A stretch of 64,000 nt of DNA, taken from contig CAJNOI010000160.1 in the NCBI GenBank assembly GCA_905250115.1, forward strand, positions 1-64,000, written 5' to 3'. Of the stretch, positions 51,909-62,835 are shown in pieces (the stretch's first letter is position 1; the number at the start of each line of letters is the position of its first letter). The notes beneath the pieces were generated by a model, which had not been told where the DNA came from, made no database searches, and saw only the letters and a list, made by a program, of their open reading frames with translations. Source of the stretch: Adineta steineri (taxonomy: Eukaryota; Rotifera; Eurotatoria; Adinetida; Adinetidae). A program made the translations under genes and the position numbers.

Positions 51909-54900
51909 ATGATGAAGGTAAGCTCTTTTCTTTTTTTTCCTATATTTTTTATCGAACAACAAAAAGAAAGAAGTTCGATATATAATTAGTAGTAGTTTCC
52001 TCGATTTTCCATGTACGTTGCAAGGCAACAATAAAAGACTTCACTGATTTCTTTTTCTTTTACATACTCACCTATTTTTTTCCCTTTACGAATGCATTTT
52101 GAAGGATTGCTTTTTTTCTATGTCTATATAAATTGACGGGAGTAAACATAAACTTACAGATATTCTAACAATGAATCATATTAGTGAATCAATGCTACAA
52201 TAATAAATAAATATTATTTTTTCATTTGTTCTCAGTCAATTGTAAGTATAGATAGAACTTGTTAGAATTATAATTCAGGAAATAAAAGATAATGATTTCC
52301 GTATATTTTAAAAAAAAACTTTTCTTTTAGAACGATACTGTTATAATACAACAACATCAATCAATACCAACTAATTCTCTAGTCAAGTCGTCTATGTCAA
52401 GAACATTAGTTCATCAAACGAATAAAGAATTCGATAAATGTGCCGAACTTTTACGTAATATTCTTAGTGCTCAAGGTAAAATTAATAAATCTTATGAATT
52501 TCATAACTAAATAATTTTTTTTTGTAAAATAAAGAAACACGTCGAAATTCAAAATCATCGGTTATTGGAGAAATAACTCGAAAAAATCAACAACAACCAC
52601 CACAACAACAACAGCAACAGCAACAACAATCTCAAACAAATACACGATTGAAGAAACAAAATACAAAACCAATTGTTACAAAATTGTCTTTCATTAAAAC
52701 AAGTATTTTTCATTTTAATTTTTAATTTAATACAAAAAATATTTTATTCTATTTACAGATATTAATAATAATAACAATAATAATAATAATAATAATAATA
52801 CAGAAAATGTAGAACGTCGTTCATCATATTCACCAACAAAATCATTATTATCATCAACAGGAGTAGGAACAAATGAGGTTCGTAGAATATATATATGAGT
52901 TTATATACTACTTCAGATACCATGTTAAAGATTTATGAGTATCATATATATTTAATATTCAGGAAAGACAATCTTCGTCTTATTATTATTTTTTTATCAT
53001 ATTAATATGAAAGGTTTCATGTACTTTTCTTATCTTTTAAAGGATCAGTCGTTATTAAAAAATCGTCTAAGTCCAAATAAATCTCGTAAGCATCAAACAC
53101 GTTCTCCATCTCCAACGCAAATAGTTCATCAACGGATTATATCTCCAACAAAAAATTCTCCATTGATAAATAATAAATTTCGACAAAAATCTCCTTCATC
53201 ACCAGTAAGACGTCGTCGACGTATTCAAGATCAACAAGATCTTGTACGAAGTTCATCTTGTGGTGATTTACCATCGGCTAGTTTTATACATAAACAACAA
53301 ACACGTTTTATTATCGATCAATTCGTTACACATTTGACACGGATTCGAACGATTTCAAAACAAATTCGATCAAGAAATATTAATATAACTAATGGTAAAT
53401 TTAGAAACCACAATCTTTTTTTATCTTCAACATTATATATTTAGATCCGGAATGTTATCATCTATGGAATGAACTTGAAAGTTCACTTTCATCAGCATTG
53501 GCATATGCGAATGATGATATTCAATTGCAATTGGCATTAGAACCTTTAAGAAATGAAATCTTGGAACTTCGAAAGTAATTCATAAAAACTTTTTTTTCGA
53601 TAATTTATTTTTTCTTCTTCTTTGAAGGCAACTACAAACAACTAATGTTCATTTACGTGAATTTGATAATCGTCGTAATGATGAACAATGTTAGTTTCAT
53701 TTTTTTGTTTTCTTAGAAATATTTTCATTCTATTGATAAAATAGATGCACATATGCAAAAGAAATTTGAAACAAATCAAATTCAATGTTCGCAATTATTA
53801 ATACACAATCAAGAACTAAGATCAAAATGTGATTTATTACAAGAAAAACTTGATAATATAGAACGAAATAATATTCGTCTTATACAACGATGGACTCAAC
53901 AGGTAAAAATTTCTTTTTTCTATTAATTAGAATGAAAAATATTTTTTATTTTATCAAAAAAAAGGATCTTCGTTCACTTGCTGAACGTACAAAATGGGTT
54001 GCAACTGATAATCGATTTCTTCTCCGAGAAGAAAATTTATTATTAAAACAAAAATTATATCATGTTTATGATGATTTTGCAACAGTTCTCAATCGTAATC
54101 ATTCATTAGAAATGTCCTATGGAGAACAAAAACAACAATTAATATTATACAAACAGCAATTCAAGTAAGATATTTAAAGATTAAATTCATATTGATATAT
54201 TATTTATTTATAGTGACTTAAAACAAACCGCAAAATATCTTTTACTCGACTTAGATAAAAGATCAGCAGATGATAAAATTAAACGATTTTTAAATAATAT
54301 TATTCTTGATCAACAATTTACTGGAATACCAACTAGGTATGAAATTAAAGCTAAACCCATCAGATATAGGAGTCATAGATAAACAGTGGATATTTTCGTT
54401 AGGATACTGTTTCTATTTGGTACAAGATTCTAATAAGAAATGTGACTTTTGCATTCATATCATCGTATTAATTATAATTAAAAACTAAATATTGAATATA
54501 TTTTTTTCTAGTCATAATACATTTCATCAAACACATATAACTCCAACAAAAACGAATCCATCAATTGTTAATTCTTCTTCATTTTTCTTTGAAACTCCTC
54601 ATAAAGCATCAGCACCACCACCACCATCTCAACCAGCTACGACTCGAACACGTGTATCACCGGTTGCACCAGCGAATAAACTTCGACCTAAATCACTTTT
54701 TGTAACTCCAACTATACTTAATGATACAACAGCTCTTTCAAAATTACAACAAAATCGAAGTCCAACATATGATTTAATATCACATACACTTAGTTCATCA
54801 TCAACTATTTATGATGCTGAATCAATCTTAACATCATCTTCATCATCTTCATCACTTCAACATCAACAACGAAAACGTATGACTTTATATAATAGTTTAC

Positions 54901-55148
54901 CATCATTAAATGTACCACAAACAATTGATATGACAATAACACATGATCAACAATGTTTTAATGATAAAAATAATAATAATAATAATAATAATGAAAGTGG
55001 TCCTGAACTTGATCAAATATCAGATTTAACATCGAAAATGTTTAGTTCAGGTGAAGAAGATGAAGTTGAAGAAGATGAAGATGTTGGACTTGGTATTAGT
55101 GGAACATCAACTTCTTCATCATCGACTATATCATCTGAAGCTGAATGA
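51909..55148 (+). CDS. Long coiled-coil protein with low-complexity flanks
   Basis: Eleven exons can be chained in frame: 51909-51917 (MMK), 52331-52475, 52535-52702, 52759-52877, 53043-53394, 53445-53574, 53628-53689, 53745-53902, 53965-54164, 54214-54336 and 54512-55148. The N-terminal part is polar, with polyglutamine (about 52600) and polyasparagine (about 52770) runs and Ser/Pro/Arg-rich stretches. The middle has a conserved-looking block LWNELESSLSSALAYANDDI, then heptad-rich coiled coil (LQEKLDNIERNNIRLIQRW, LLREENLLLKQKLYHVYDDF). The C-terminus is Ser-rich and ends in an acidic EEDEVEEDEDVG patch. A centrosomal or cytoskeletal scaffold (CCDC14-like) is a guess only. The first coding exon has just nine bases. 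Confidence 0.7.
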
Positions 55149-56267
55149 CTCATACAAATGTAAATAATATCTATTTATTTATACATATACATATACATTT
55201 ATATATATATATATATATATCAAAGTCAAATAATAATAAATGATGATAAATCAAATATATATGATAGAAATCAATTCAAACATAATTCATAGACAATCTT
55301 CTTTTTTTCTTCTCTTTGTTTGTTACTGATCAATTCTTTTCATATCGATTATACTTAGTAAAATGGTGATTCTTCTAATTCAAATTTTCAAAACAACACT
55401 GATGTCTTTTTGTTTAACATGTAGTATTAACTATAAAAAAAATGACGAATGATGTGTTGTCAACGATAATAAACGATGTTTTTATTCAATAATATAATGT
55501 CACAAACTCAAAATCATTTTCAAGAGACAGACATTGAACTACATATTAACTAAATATCAAATTATAATATCGAAGAAATTTATTTCTAATCGAATAATAT
55601 CCCATGTAAGAAGAACTCGGAAAAAATCCGATTCTTATCGATCTTTTTTGCGATTAAAATGAGACGATTATAATCGATTATTTGACTTTTAACCAATTAT
55701 TCTCTTTTAATCGATCTTAAACAGTATCTTTAGAAATATCTACGTACGTGTTTTAGAATTGATTAGAATTAGAACTAGAAAAAATTTTCATCTTCTTTGG
55801 CTAGAAAAAAAATCGAAAAAAATAATTTCGAATGAATAGAATTGTTGATACCATTTCTTTCTGAATGTCCTGTTACTTATTATGAATTTATTTATTTGTT
55901 TTGAATATCTTCTTAGAAAATTCAACTCTCGGATCTTTTTTTTATTTTTATATTTGATTGAATGTATTATTTGACATATATTAATAATAAATTCTATATC
56001 ATCAATAATATAAATATTAAATACATAATAATATTTCGACAAAAGTTTTTTTGTAAACTGAAAATATTTTATCTAAAAATAAGGAAAAAAATTTTCATCG
56101 ATATCAAACAAGTTAGCGCTCATCCTACGGATTCGTTCACCCTTTTCTGTAAGAAAAATTGAGCAGAATGATTATTAGACAAATCTTTGACTAAGAGTAT
56201 CCAATATATCTCAGCCTTCTGATTCGAATGCAAATATTGGAAGAAATCATCAAACATTTTCCAAAAA
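55149..56267. other. Convergent intergenic region, no gene recognised
   Basis: AT-rich, with a short TA microsatellite at about 55200-55220. No coding or RNA feature is supported. Confidence 0.4.
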
Positions 56268-56343
56268 TCTTGAGAGTGGGTGTAGGTGTAAATATCTATT
56301 CTCTCGATTGATACTCATACTCACATTCACACCCACACCCAAA
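56268..56343. repeat. Telomere-like inverted element
   Basis: ATCTTGAGAGTGGGTGTAGG faces, after a spacer, ACTCACATTCACACCCACAC, then CC. It lies between the 3' ends of the coiled-coil and receptor genes. Confidence 0.6.
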
Positions 56344-56501
56344 TTTAATATTAAAAATAAAGTTAATTTTTTAGAACCGTTTTATTTTAATATGAGCAAC
56401 AAAAACAATTAAAGCCAAATTTCACAATAAGAAATGTGAACTTTCAATCTTTCACATTAAAGGTTCAGACTAATAAATTAAATTAAATATAATAGAGATT
56501 A

Positions 56502-59500
56502 TCATTGTCTTATCATTCTCATAAATCGTTGTCGTAAAGTGATAATCGATTGTTTAAATTGTCTTTTGTAAAAACTCGATGGTAGAACAAATATAACAAA
56601 GATGAAAGATGATGGAATGAAGGATATGAAATATCCACAAAGATATAACCAAGGATTGCGTGATGCTTTAACACATGTTGATAATAATGAAATAAGAAAA
56701 CGAGGAAACAGTAAAACAGCTAATAAAATCGAACTAATAATAAGTTGTTTGTGTTCATTGATTTGATTAACTAGTTGTTGTCTATAATTAAATTTAGTTC
56801 GAGTGGTCGTTCGTTGTCGCGCAATGTTTATAATAATATAAACAGCTGAGAATAAATTTATTGCACAAGGAGCAACAAAATGGAAATATTGAATAATTGT
56901 AGTATATTTTTCAACTGATTGAGAATACTGAAGTATACACCAAACACGTTGTTCTTCATGATCATCATATAAATCACGATAAATGAGTTCATAACTCATT
57001 GAACCCAAAATAATAAATGGTAAGAGGAAAAGTATCCATCGTGCAATACATTTACTTCTTTGTTTGTTAAAATTGATTCCTTGCAAGACTGATATTGCTC
57101 TTTCTATAGCCACACAAGTGTTAAGCCAATTACTCATATTTAAGAAAAGACGAAGTAAAGGTTCAAATACTAAACATCCAACTCGAAGAATATTACGGTT
57201 GATCAATGGATTCATATACGTATCTAATACAAACCAGAACTTTATAGTTAACATAATAACAATCAGAATAGAAATAATTGATGATAATCGAAGATAAATT
57301 CCAGATCCTACTTTACGAGAATCACGATTAAGGAAAACTAAATAACTAAGAAAACCATTGATTAAACCAATGAGAAAAATAATCATGACAAATGTTGCAC
57401 TTAATTTAACTACCAATGATTGATCATTTAATGTACTATTAGGTCGAATTTCATATCGTAATAAATCATCTAATGTTAATCCAATACCCTTAGCATAAAA
57501 CTGACATCGATCACCAAAGAAACAATCGCTGCATATACATAGAATACTATAAAAACATATAGGTCGATCTTGTAAACATGTTCCACCATTTTCACAATAA
57601 ACATTATCTTCACAGATAAAACTCGATTGATGATCTAATGGAAAACAATTACTATGATGTTCTTCTGTGCATAGACACATGTAAAATTCATCCACAAAGC
57701 ATTGCAAATTAAAATCACGTTGACATGGAATATGATAACTTTTCAATCGTTGAATTCGTGGCAACGAAACTAATTTAGTATTCAAAACTTCATCAACGGA
57801 AGCACATCGTTGTGCAAGACTAATCGATGTTGTTATGTTAGATCGTTCGTCTTTTTGAAGTACAGCTAAATAAAAACGAGTATCAATTTTGACAAGAATC
57901 ATTTTGAACATACGTTGAGAGTATAAAATAACATGATTCTGAAACATAGTCATTTTTTTGAGTATAATAGATGTTGGTATTGATTGTTCAAAACTAATCT
58001 GATTGTAGATATAGACAAGTAAGTGTGATGGAATGTCAATATTCTTAAGAGAAATCTCTATTCTATGATTGACGTTTTCGCATCTTGGTCCATGAAATTG
58101 TTCTGAACAAAAGCATACATAACTTTCATCAATCATTCTCTCATCGATTACGACACAGCGGCCATTATTTTCGCAGAATCCTACTGGACACCTTAGTTTA
58201 AGACGACAAAATGAACCGAACTTATCTTGAGGACAAACACATATTGACCGATTCTGAATCGAACCAATACAGATTGAATTTGGTGCGCACATACTACAAT
58301 CGATTGGAATATGACATTGTGCACCGGACCAACCTGAATCACATTGACAGAAGTATCGTTCTTCATTATGATATTTCATGCAAATACCATTATAACATTG
58401 CAGATTACAATGATTAAAATTGAATGATCGAGAAATTGGAATAGTCAAAAAAGCACTCAATCGATTAACTGGTAAAAAAATAAATGGAATCGTTAAATGC
58501 CAACTTAATAGATGCGTCATTGAACTCTTGTCAAAGGTGTCAATACGAATGCTATAGTTTTTTGAATTATTCTTGTCTCGTGTTGTATATAATAGATAAA
58601 CATCTACAGTTTGACCACAAAATGTTTTTGATTCATAAGTAAATTGATGGTACGAATGAATTTCTTGTCTGTCGTTATCATCTTCGATTAAGGTAACAAT
58701 AATAGCATAGACAATCGGTTGATGAACTGTTGCCAATACGAGAGTTAAACTAACACGTTGATTTTGATACTGACATTGATCACCATAATAGTTTGGTGGA
58801 CAAAAACAGAGACTACTGTAATTGCCGATTCCAAGTCGATGATACATATGTAAACCATAATTACAAACATCTGGCTGTATGATATTTCTAATCGGCAGTT
58901 CTGTCTTTTCGTCCGTGATCTGGTTTTTCATAGAATAAGTTGGACTAGTTTGTGAGGTTGGATAAACTAATGCAGTATCTAATAAAAAATACTTATCATC
59001 TATATTAATAATTCGGCATGAAATGTCTCGCATATCACTAAGATTATCTAGAGCATAGCCATTGCATAATTGTAGACGGTCAACACACAACTGATAGTTA
59101 TCATACTCTATACAATCTTGGTTTTTATTGCAAGGATTTTGATCATCATCTACACATTTCGTGTGATTCGAGCAAAGAAATTTATTCGTTTGAAAGTATT
59201 GAAATTCATCGAATGATGTTCCAAAGCAAACGACGGTGTCATCAATAACTTGGCTGAGTGGTAAACACATCTGTGTATAATTCTGCGGTGAAGTGCAGAA
59301 CAAGAAATGACTTAATGTGGTTGGTTCCACACAATGTTCTTCATCCTCTCCATCAAAACAATTTCGAAAACCATCACATCGTGTATAGATATTATTGCAT
59401 TGCCAATCTTCACAATCAGTCTCATCTGAATGATTTCGTCCATTAATCAATATCAAAGGCAAATCCGTGATACGATCACATATTTGATAAAATAAAATTT

Positions 59501-61085
59501 CGTCATAACTTATTTCTATTGGACGAGAGCAGATATTTGGTGACATTAAAAGTGAACGACATTGTTTCTCATTTGGACATTGAAATCGAAGTGTTTGATT
59601 TAATAAACAACTCAATTCAAATACTTGTTCATCATCTTTTAAAAAACAATCTGGTATACCATCCACGATTCGATATTTAGAGATATATTTTGACGAATTC
59701 TTACAATGATATAATGATGAATAATGGGAACTGATGTTCTGATAACGTTGATTGATACAACCAATAAAGTATGGTTTGACTGAGTCGATGATAGATTTCC
59801 ATGTAGTTAATTCGACATTCAGGTCAAGGCCTGTTTGATTCCCGTATCGACAAGTGAAGTTTTTATGACGAAATGTAGGTGTGAGAAAATCACATAATTG
59901 CTCATCATAACAAACATAATCAGGTTTAAGGGCTAATGTTGTATTAATATTGTCAATTTCTTTTCGATCATATAAAAATCGTACATGACCAAAGAGTACA
60001 GGAATAACGGGAAATTCAAGAGGAAACGTACAATTTTTAAATTCTTCAATAATTTTAGAAGATTGTATGAACTGATCACATGTTATATTTCCGATTTTAG
60101 TCATGATTTTGCTAAGACAAAGCATAACTATCCAACATGAATAGGATAAATTTCCTTGAACACTAATTGATTGAGTCAATGCTAAATGCCGATTATTTTG
60201 ACACTGACCAAAATCTTCTACACATTGTCCATCACCACACGTAAATTGACCTTCGTCAGGTCCACATACATATTCTTGACATTCGAATAGATGTGGTCGA
60301 TAATTAGCTTCCAGAAGATGATTGTTCTTAACAATTTCATCCGATCCGTCAAGACATTGTGCGTCTGCAAATTCCATTTTTAGAAATTTTTTTGGAATAC
60401 ATAATCCATTATGACATCGATACTCATTCTCATTACATTCATTCATTTCTAAATTGAAACATCCAGTTTCATCAATACCATCATTTAGACAATCGATTCG
60501 ACCGTTGCATATCTCACGCCAGTCGAGACAAATCAATGGACCACCACGGTCACATTTTAAATGAATGTAACAGGTTTGTTGAAATATATTATCTGTCGAA
60601 GTCATTTCAAAAGAATTTCGAACGAATTCATCTTCATTTAATTTTAATGCGTATTGACATCGAGATCCACGCCATGGAGATGTACAATTAAGAAAAATTT
60701 GATCCGATAAATTAGATTGAAATGGTTGATCGAGATAATATTGATATTGTTCAGCAACATCAATCGATGACGACCATCGAAGAATTTCATCTGAGGTAAT
60801 ATTTCGATGATATAATTCATTAAAAGTAAAATATTCATCAGATATATTAATAAAATGAATTACTTTTGTCAAATTCTTGTCGTTATTTGGACGAATACAA
60901 TATTTGACTATTCCAGAAAAGGATGATTTTGATGAAAAATAATGCAAGCAGTCAAATCCAAATGGATCTGTATCATACAAAGGCGATTGTAAACCATTAG
61001 ATGTCCATAGAGAAAAAAACATAATATAAAGAGATCTCAACATTTTATTCAAATGTAACTTTGCACACAAATGACAATATAACAT
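56502..61085 (-). CDS. LDLa/EGF-repeat receptor with a 7TM domain
   Basis: Single 4.6-kb exon. The better start is Met15 (61043), where a signal peptide begins (MLRSLYIMFFSLWTSNG). The ectodomain of about 1,200 residues has several LDL-receptor class A modules (ICNGRIDCLNDGIDETGC, CLDGSDE, TRCDGFRNCFDGEDEEHC) and at least five EGF-like modules (FCPPNYYGDQC, CQCDSGWSGAQC, CVCPQDKFGSFC, CFCSEQFHGPRC, CICSDCFFGDRC). A rhodopsin-like seven-helix bundle follows at about 1225-1510 (ATFVMIIFLIGLINGFLSYL first, FISFIPSSFIFVIFVLPSSF last). Helix 3 has NTCVAIERAISV (DRY-like ER). This is a surface receptor of unknown ligand. The lack of introns in so long a metazoan-type gene is notable; retroposition or family-specific intron loss could explain it. 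Its 5' end is duplicated at 62050. Confidence 0.85.
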   Translation of the reverse strand: MLYCHLCAKLHLNKMLRSLYIMFFSLWTSNGLQSPLYDTDPFGFDCLHYFSSKSSFSGIVKYCIRPNNDKNLTKVIHFINISDEYFTFNELYHRNITSDEILRWSSSIDVAEQYQYYLDQPFQSNLSDQIFLNCTSPWRGSRCQYALKLNEDEFVRNSFEMTSTDNIFQQTCYIHLKCDRGGPLICLDWREICNGRIDCLNDGIDETGCFNLEMNECNENEYRCHNGLCIPKKFLKMEFADAQCLDGSDEIVKNNHLLEANYRPHLFECQEYVCGPDEGQFTCGDGQCVEDFGQCQNNRHLALTQSISVQGNLSYSCWIVMLCLSKIMTKIGNITCDQFIQSSKIIEEFKNCTFPLEFPVIPVLFGHVRFLYDRKEIDNINTTLALKPDYVCYDEQLCDFLTPTFRHKNFTCRYGNQTGLDLNVELTTWKSIIDSVKPYFIGCINQRYQNISSHYSSLYHCKNSSKYISKYRIVDGIPDCFLKDDEQVFELSCLLNQTLRFQCPNEKQCRSLLMSPNICSRPIEISYDEILFYQICDRITDLPLILINGRNHSDETDCEDWQCNNIYTRCDGFRNCFDGEDEEHCVEPTTLSHFLFCTSPQNYTQMCLPLSQVIDDTVVCFGTSFDEFQYFQTNKFLCSNHTKCVDDDQNPCNKNQDCIEYDNYQLCVDRLQLCNGYALDNLSDMRDISCRIINIDDKYFLLDTALVYPTSQTSPTYSMKNQITDEKTELPIRNIIQPDVCNYGLHMYHRLGIGNYSSLCFCPPNYYGDQCQYQNQRVSLTLVLATVHQPIVYAIIVTLIEDDNDRQEIHSYHQFTYESKTFCGQTVDVYLLYTTRDKNNSKNYSIRIDTFDKSSMTHLLSWHLTIPFIFLPVNRLSAFLTIPISRSFNFNHCNLQCYNGICMKYHNEERYFCQCDSGWSGAQCHIPIDCSMCAPNSICIGSIQNRSICVCPQDKFGSFCRLKLRCPVGFCENNGRCVVIDERMIDESYVCFCSEQFHGPRCENVNHRIEISLKNIDIPSHLLVYIYNQISFEQSIPTSIILKKMTMFQNHVILYSQRMFKMILVKIDTRFYLAVLQKDERSNITTSISLAQRCASVDEVLNTKLVSLPRIQRLKSYHIPCQRDFNLQCFVDEFYMCLCTEEHHSNCFPLDHQSSFICEDNVYCENGGTCLQDRPICFYSILCICSDCFFGDRCQFYAKGIGLTLDDLLRYEIRPNSTLNDQSLVVKLSATFVMIIFLIGLINGFLSYLVFLNRDSRKVGSGIYLRLSSIISILIVIMLTIKFWFVLDTYMNPLINRNILRVGCLVFEPLLRLFLNMSNWLNTCVAIERAISVLQGINFNKQRSKCIARWILFLLPFIILGSMSYELIYRDLYDDHEEQRVWCILQYSQSVEKYTTIIQYFHFVAPCAINLFSAVYIIINIARQRTTTRTKFNYRQQLVNQINEHKQLIISSILLAVLLFPRFLISLLSTCVKASRNPWLYLCGYFISFIPSSFIFVIFVLPSSFYKRQFKQSIITLRQRFMRMIRQ

Positions 61086-61390
61086 AATGTATAGATAGAT
61101 TTAACACAACTTTTATAGTGAATATTTATCATTATTTGGTTATATTAATAGTGTTCACTATTATACGTGTCATTCTTTGAGACGTGATATATCAAAACAC
61201 AACAATGCGATCTGATACTCCTTTTTATTTATGTATCTAGATGTGACACATTCATATGATAGAAAAATGTACACATTGTCAGGTATCTTCTTTTATTTGA
61301 TAGAAAGTGAAAATCATGTATGAAGCATCTTGACTAGCAAAAAAAATGTTTCAGAAGCAAATATTAAGAATACCATGATTGCAGATACTA

Positions 61391-61740
61391 TCATTTACAA
61401 GGTGGTACGTCACCCGAACAGTGGGCATCGGTTACATAGCCATGTTTTCCATTGGGTAATTCGATCTTAAACCATGTTTTCTTTTTACCCGAAAGTTTCT
61501 CGATTTTAGAGCAATCACATGGATAACGCTCGTCCGTGACAGCACCGCCAGCTACAGAGCAGCTCATTGATGCACACGAGTAAATAGGAACTCTTTGAGA
61601 ACATCGAACATAGGTAGCCTAATCATATAAAACGAAAAATATTGCAAATATTAAATTATTCGATTAAAAAAAAAATTTACTTCGCATACTGCCAGAGCAA
61701 TACCTAAGAGGATGAAAAGACGAATAATAGTCGAACACAT
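61391..61740 (-). CDS. Small secreted SH3b-like protein, copy A
   Basis: Two exons, 61740-61681 and 61618-61391, joined across a 62-nt intron, giving 95 residues. Exon 1 is almost exactly the signal peptide (MCSTIIRLFILLGIALAVCE). The mature part has eight Cys and a bacterial-type SH3 (SH3b) pattern: RVPIYSCASMSCSVAGGAV, then YPCDC, KTWFKIELPNGKHGYVTDAH and a final CSGDVPPCK. SH3b domains bind peptidoglycan or other ligands, so an extracellular role in microbe or matrix binding is possible but unproven. It lies head to tail with the receptor gene and is repeated at 62484-62835. Confidence 0.75.
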
Positions 61741-61954
61741 TTTTGTTTTGGATTGAATAATTTCAGCAATGAAGACAACCCTTTATATACATGGATGAAT
61801 ACAAATATCATATAATTTATTGCACAGCTTGTGATAAGTGCAAATGATGAGTAACTGATTATGATATCGATGTCATTTTATTAGAAAAGAATGCAGTATT
61901 TGATTTGCATATTGCGTTTATTGTTTTTTGATTGAGACAAAATTCCTCTTTCTG

Positions 61955-61999
61955 AATCCTTTCTTTCTTTTTTTTTTCTTTTCTTTTCTTCTTTTTCTA
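61955..61999. repeat. CT-rich low-complexity tract at duplication junction
   Basis: CTTTC/TTTTC repeats located exactly between the two copies of the duplicated segment. Confidence 0.75.
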
Positions 62000-62049
62000 A
62001 TACAATATTTGGCTATATCAGAAAATTCTGACTTAGATGAAAAATAATA

Positions 62050-62274
62050 TTAACAATCAAATCCAAATGGATCTGTATCATATAAAGGTGGTTGTAAACT
62101 ATTAATTATCCATAGAAAAAAAAAGATAATATAAAAGAATCTCAACATTTCATTAACACGTAGCTTTGAACACAAATGACAATATATTGTACAGATAGAT
62201 TCAACACAACTTTCACAGTAAATATTTATCATTATTTTGATTATATTAATAGTGTTCACTATTACGCAGGTCAT
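62050..62274 (-). pseudogene. Duplicated 5' fragment of the LDLa/EGF/7TM receptor gene
   Basis: On the minus strand this reads MLRFFYIIFFFLWIINSLQP, then PLYDTDPFGFDC, matching the receptor's N-terminus (MLRSLYIMFFSLWTSNGLQS, PLYDTDPFGFDC). A TAA follows directly where the receptor continues LHYFSSKS; similarity goes on in frame for about 14 codons and stops at the CT-rich junction. It is a truncated by-product of the segmental duplication. It keeps a potential promoter and signal peptide. Confidence 0.75.
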
Positions 62275-62483
62275 TTTGCGAGACTTTTTTTCTCAATGGG
62301 ACGTGATCTGATACTCGTTTTATTTTTCTATCTAGATATGGCACATTCATTTGATAGAAATATGTAGACATTGTTACGTATATTCTTTTATTTGATGGAA
62401 AATGAATATCATGTATCAAGCATCTTGATTAGCAAAAAAAAGTTCAAAAACAAATATCAAGAATACCATGATTGTAAATACCA

Positions 62484-62835
62484 TCATTTACAATGTGGGA
62501 CGTTGCCCGAACAGTGAGCATCGGTTACATAGCCATGATGTCCATTAGGTAATTCGATCTTGTACCATTTTTTCTTTTTACCCAAAACTATCTCGGTTTC
62601 AAAGCAATCACATGGATAGTGCTTATGCGTGACAGCATTACCAGCTACAGAGCACTTCACTGATGCACACGAACGAATAGGAACTCTTTGAAGACACATG
62701 ACATCAGTAGCCTAATTATATGAAACGAAAAATATTGCAAATATTAAATTGTTTGGCAGAAAACAAAAACTTTACCTCGCATACTGCCAGAGCGATACCT
62801 AAGATGATGAAAAGACGAATAGTAGTCAAATGCAT
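62484..62835 (-). CDS. Small secreted SH3b-like protein, copy B
   Basis: Exons 62835-62776 (MHLTTIRLFIILGIALAVCE) and 62711-62484, joined across a 64-nt intron. The mature region repeats the copy A plan (RVPIRSCASVKCSVAGNAV, YPCDC, KWYKIELPNGHHGYVTDAH, CSGNVPHCK). All Cys seem conserved and the frame is intact despite many substitutions, so the copy is probably functional. Differences concentrate in the loop between YPCDC and the WxKIEL strand and in charged residues, which may indicate diverging ligands. Confidence 0.75.
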
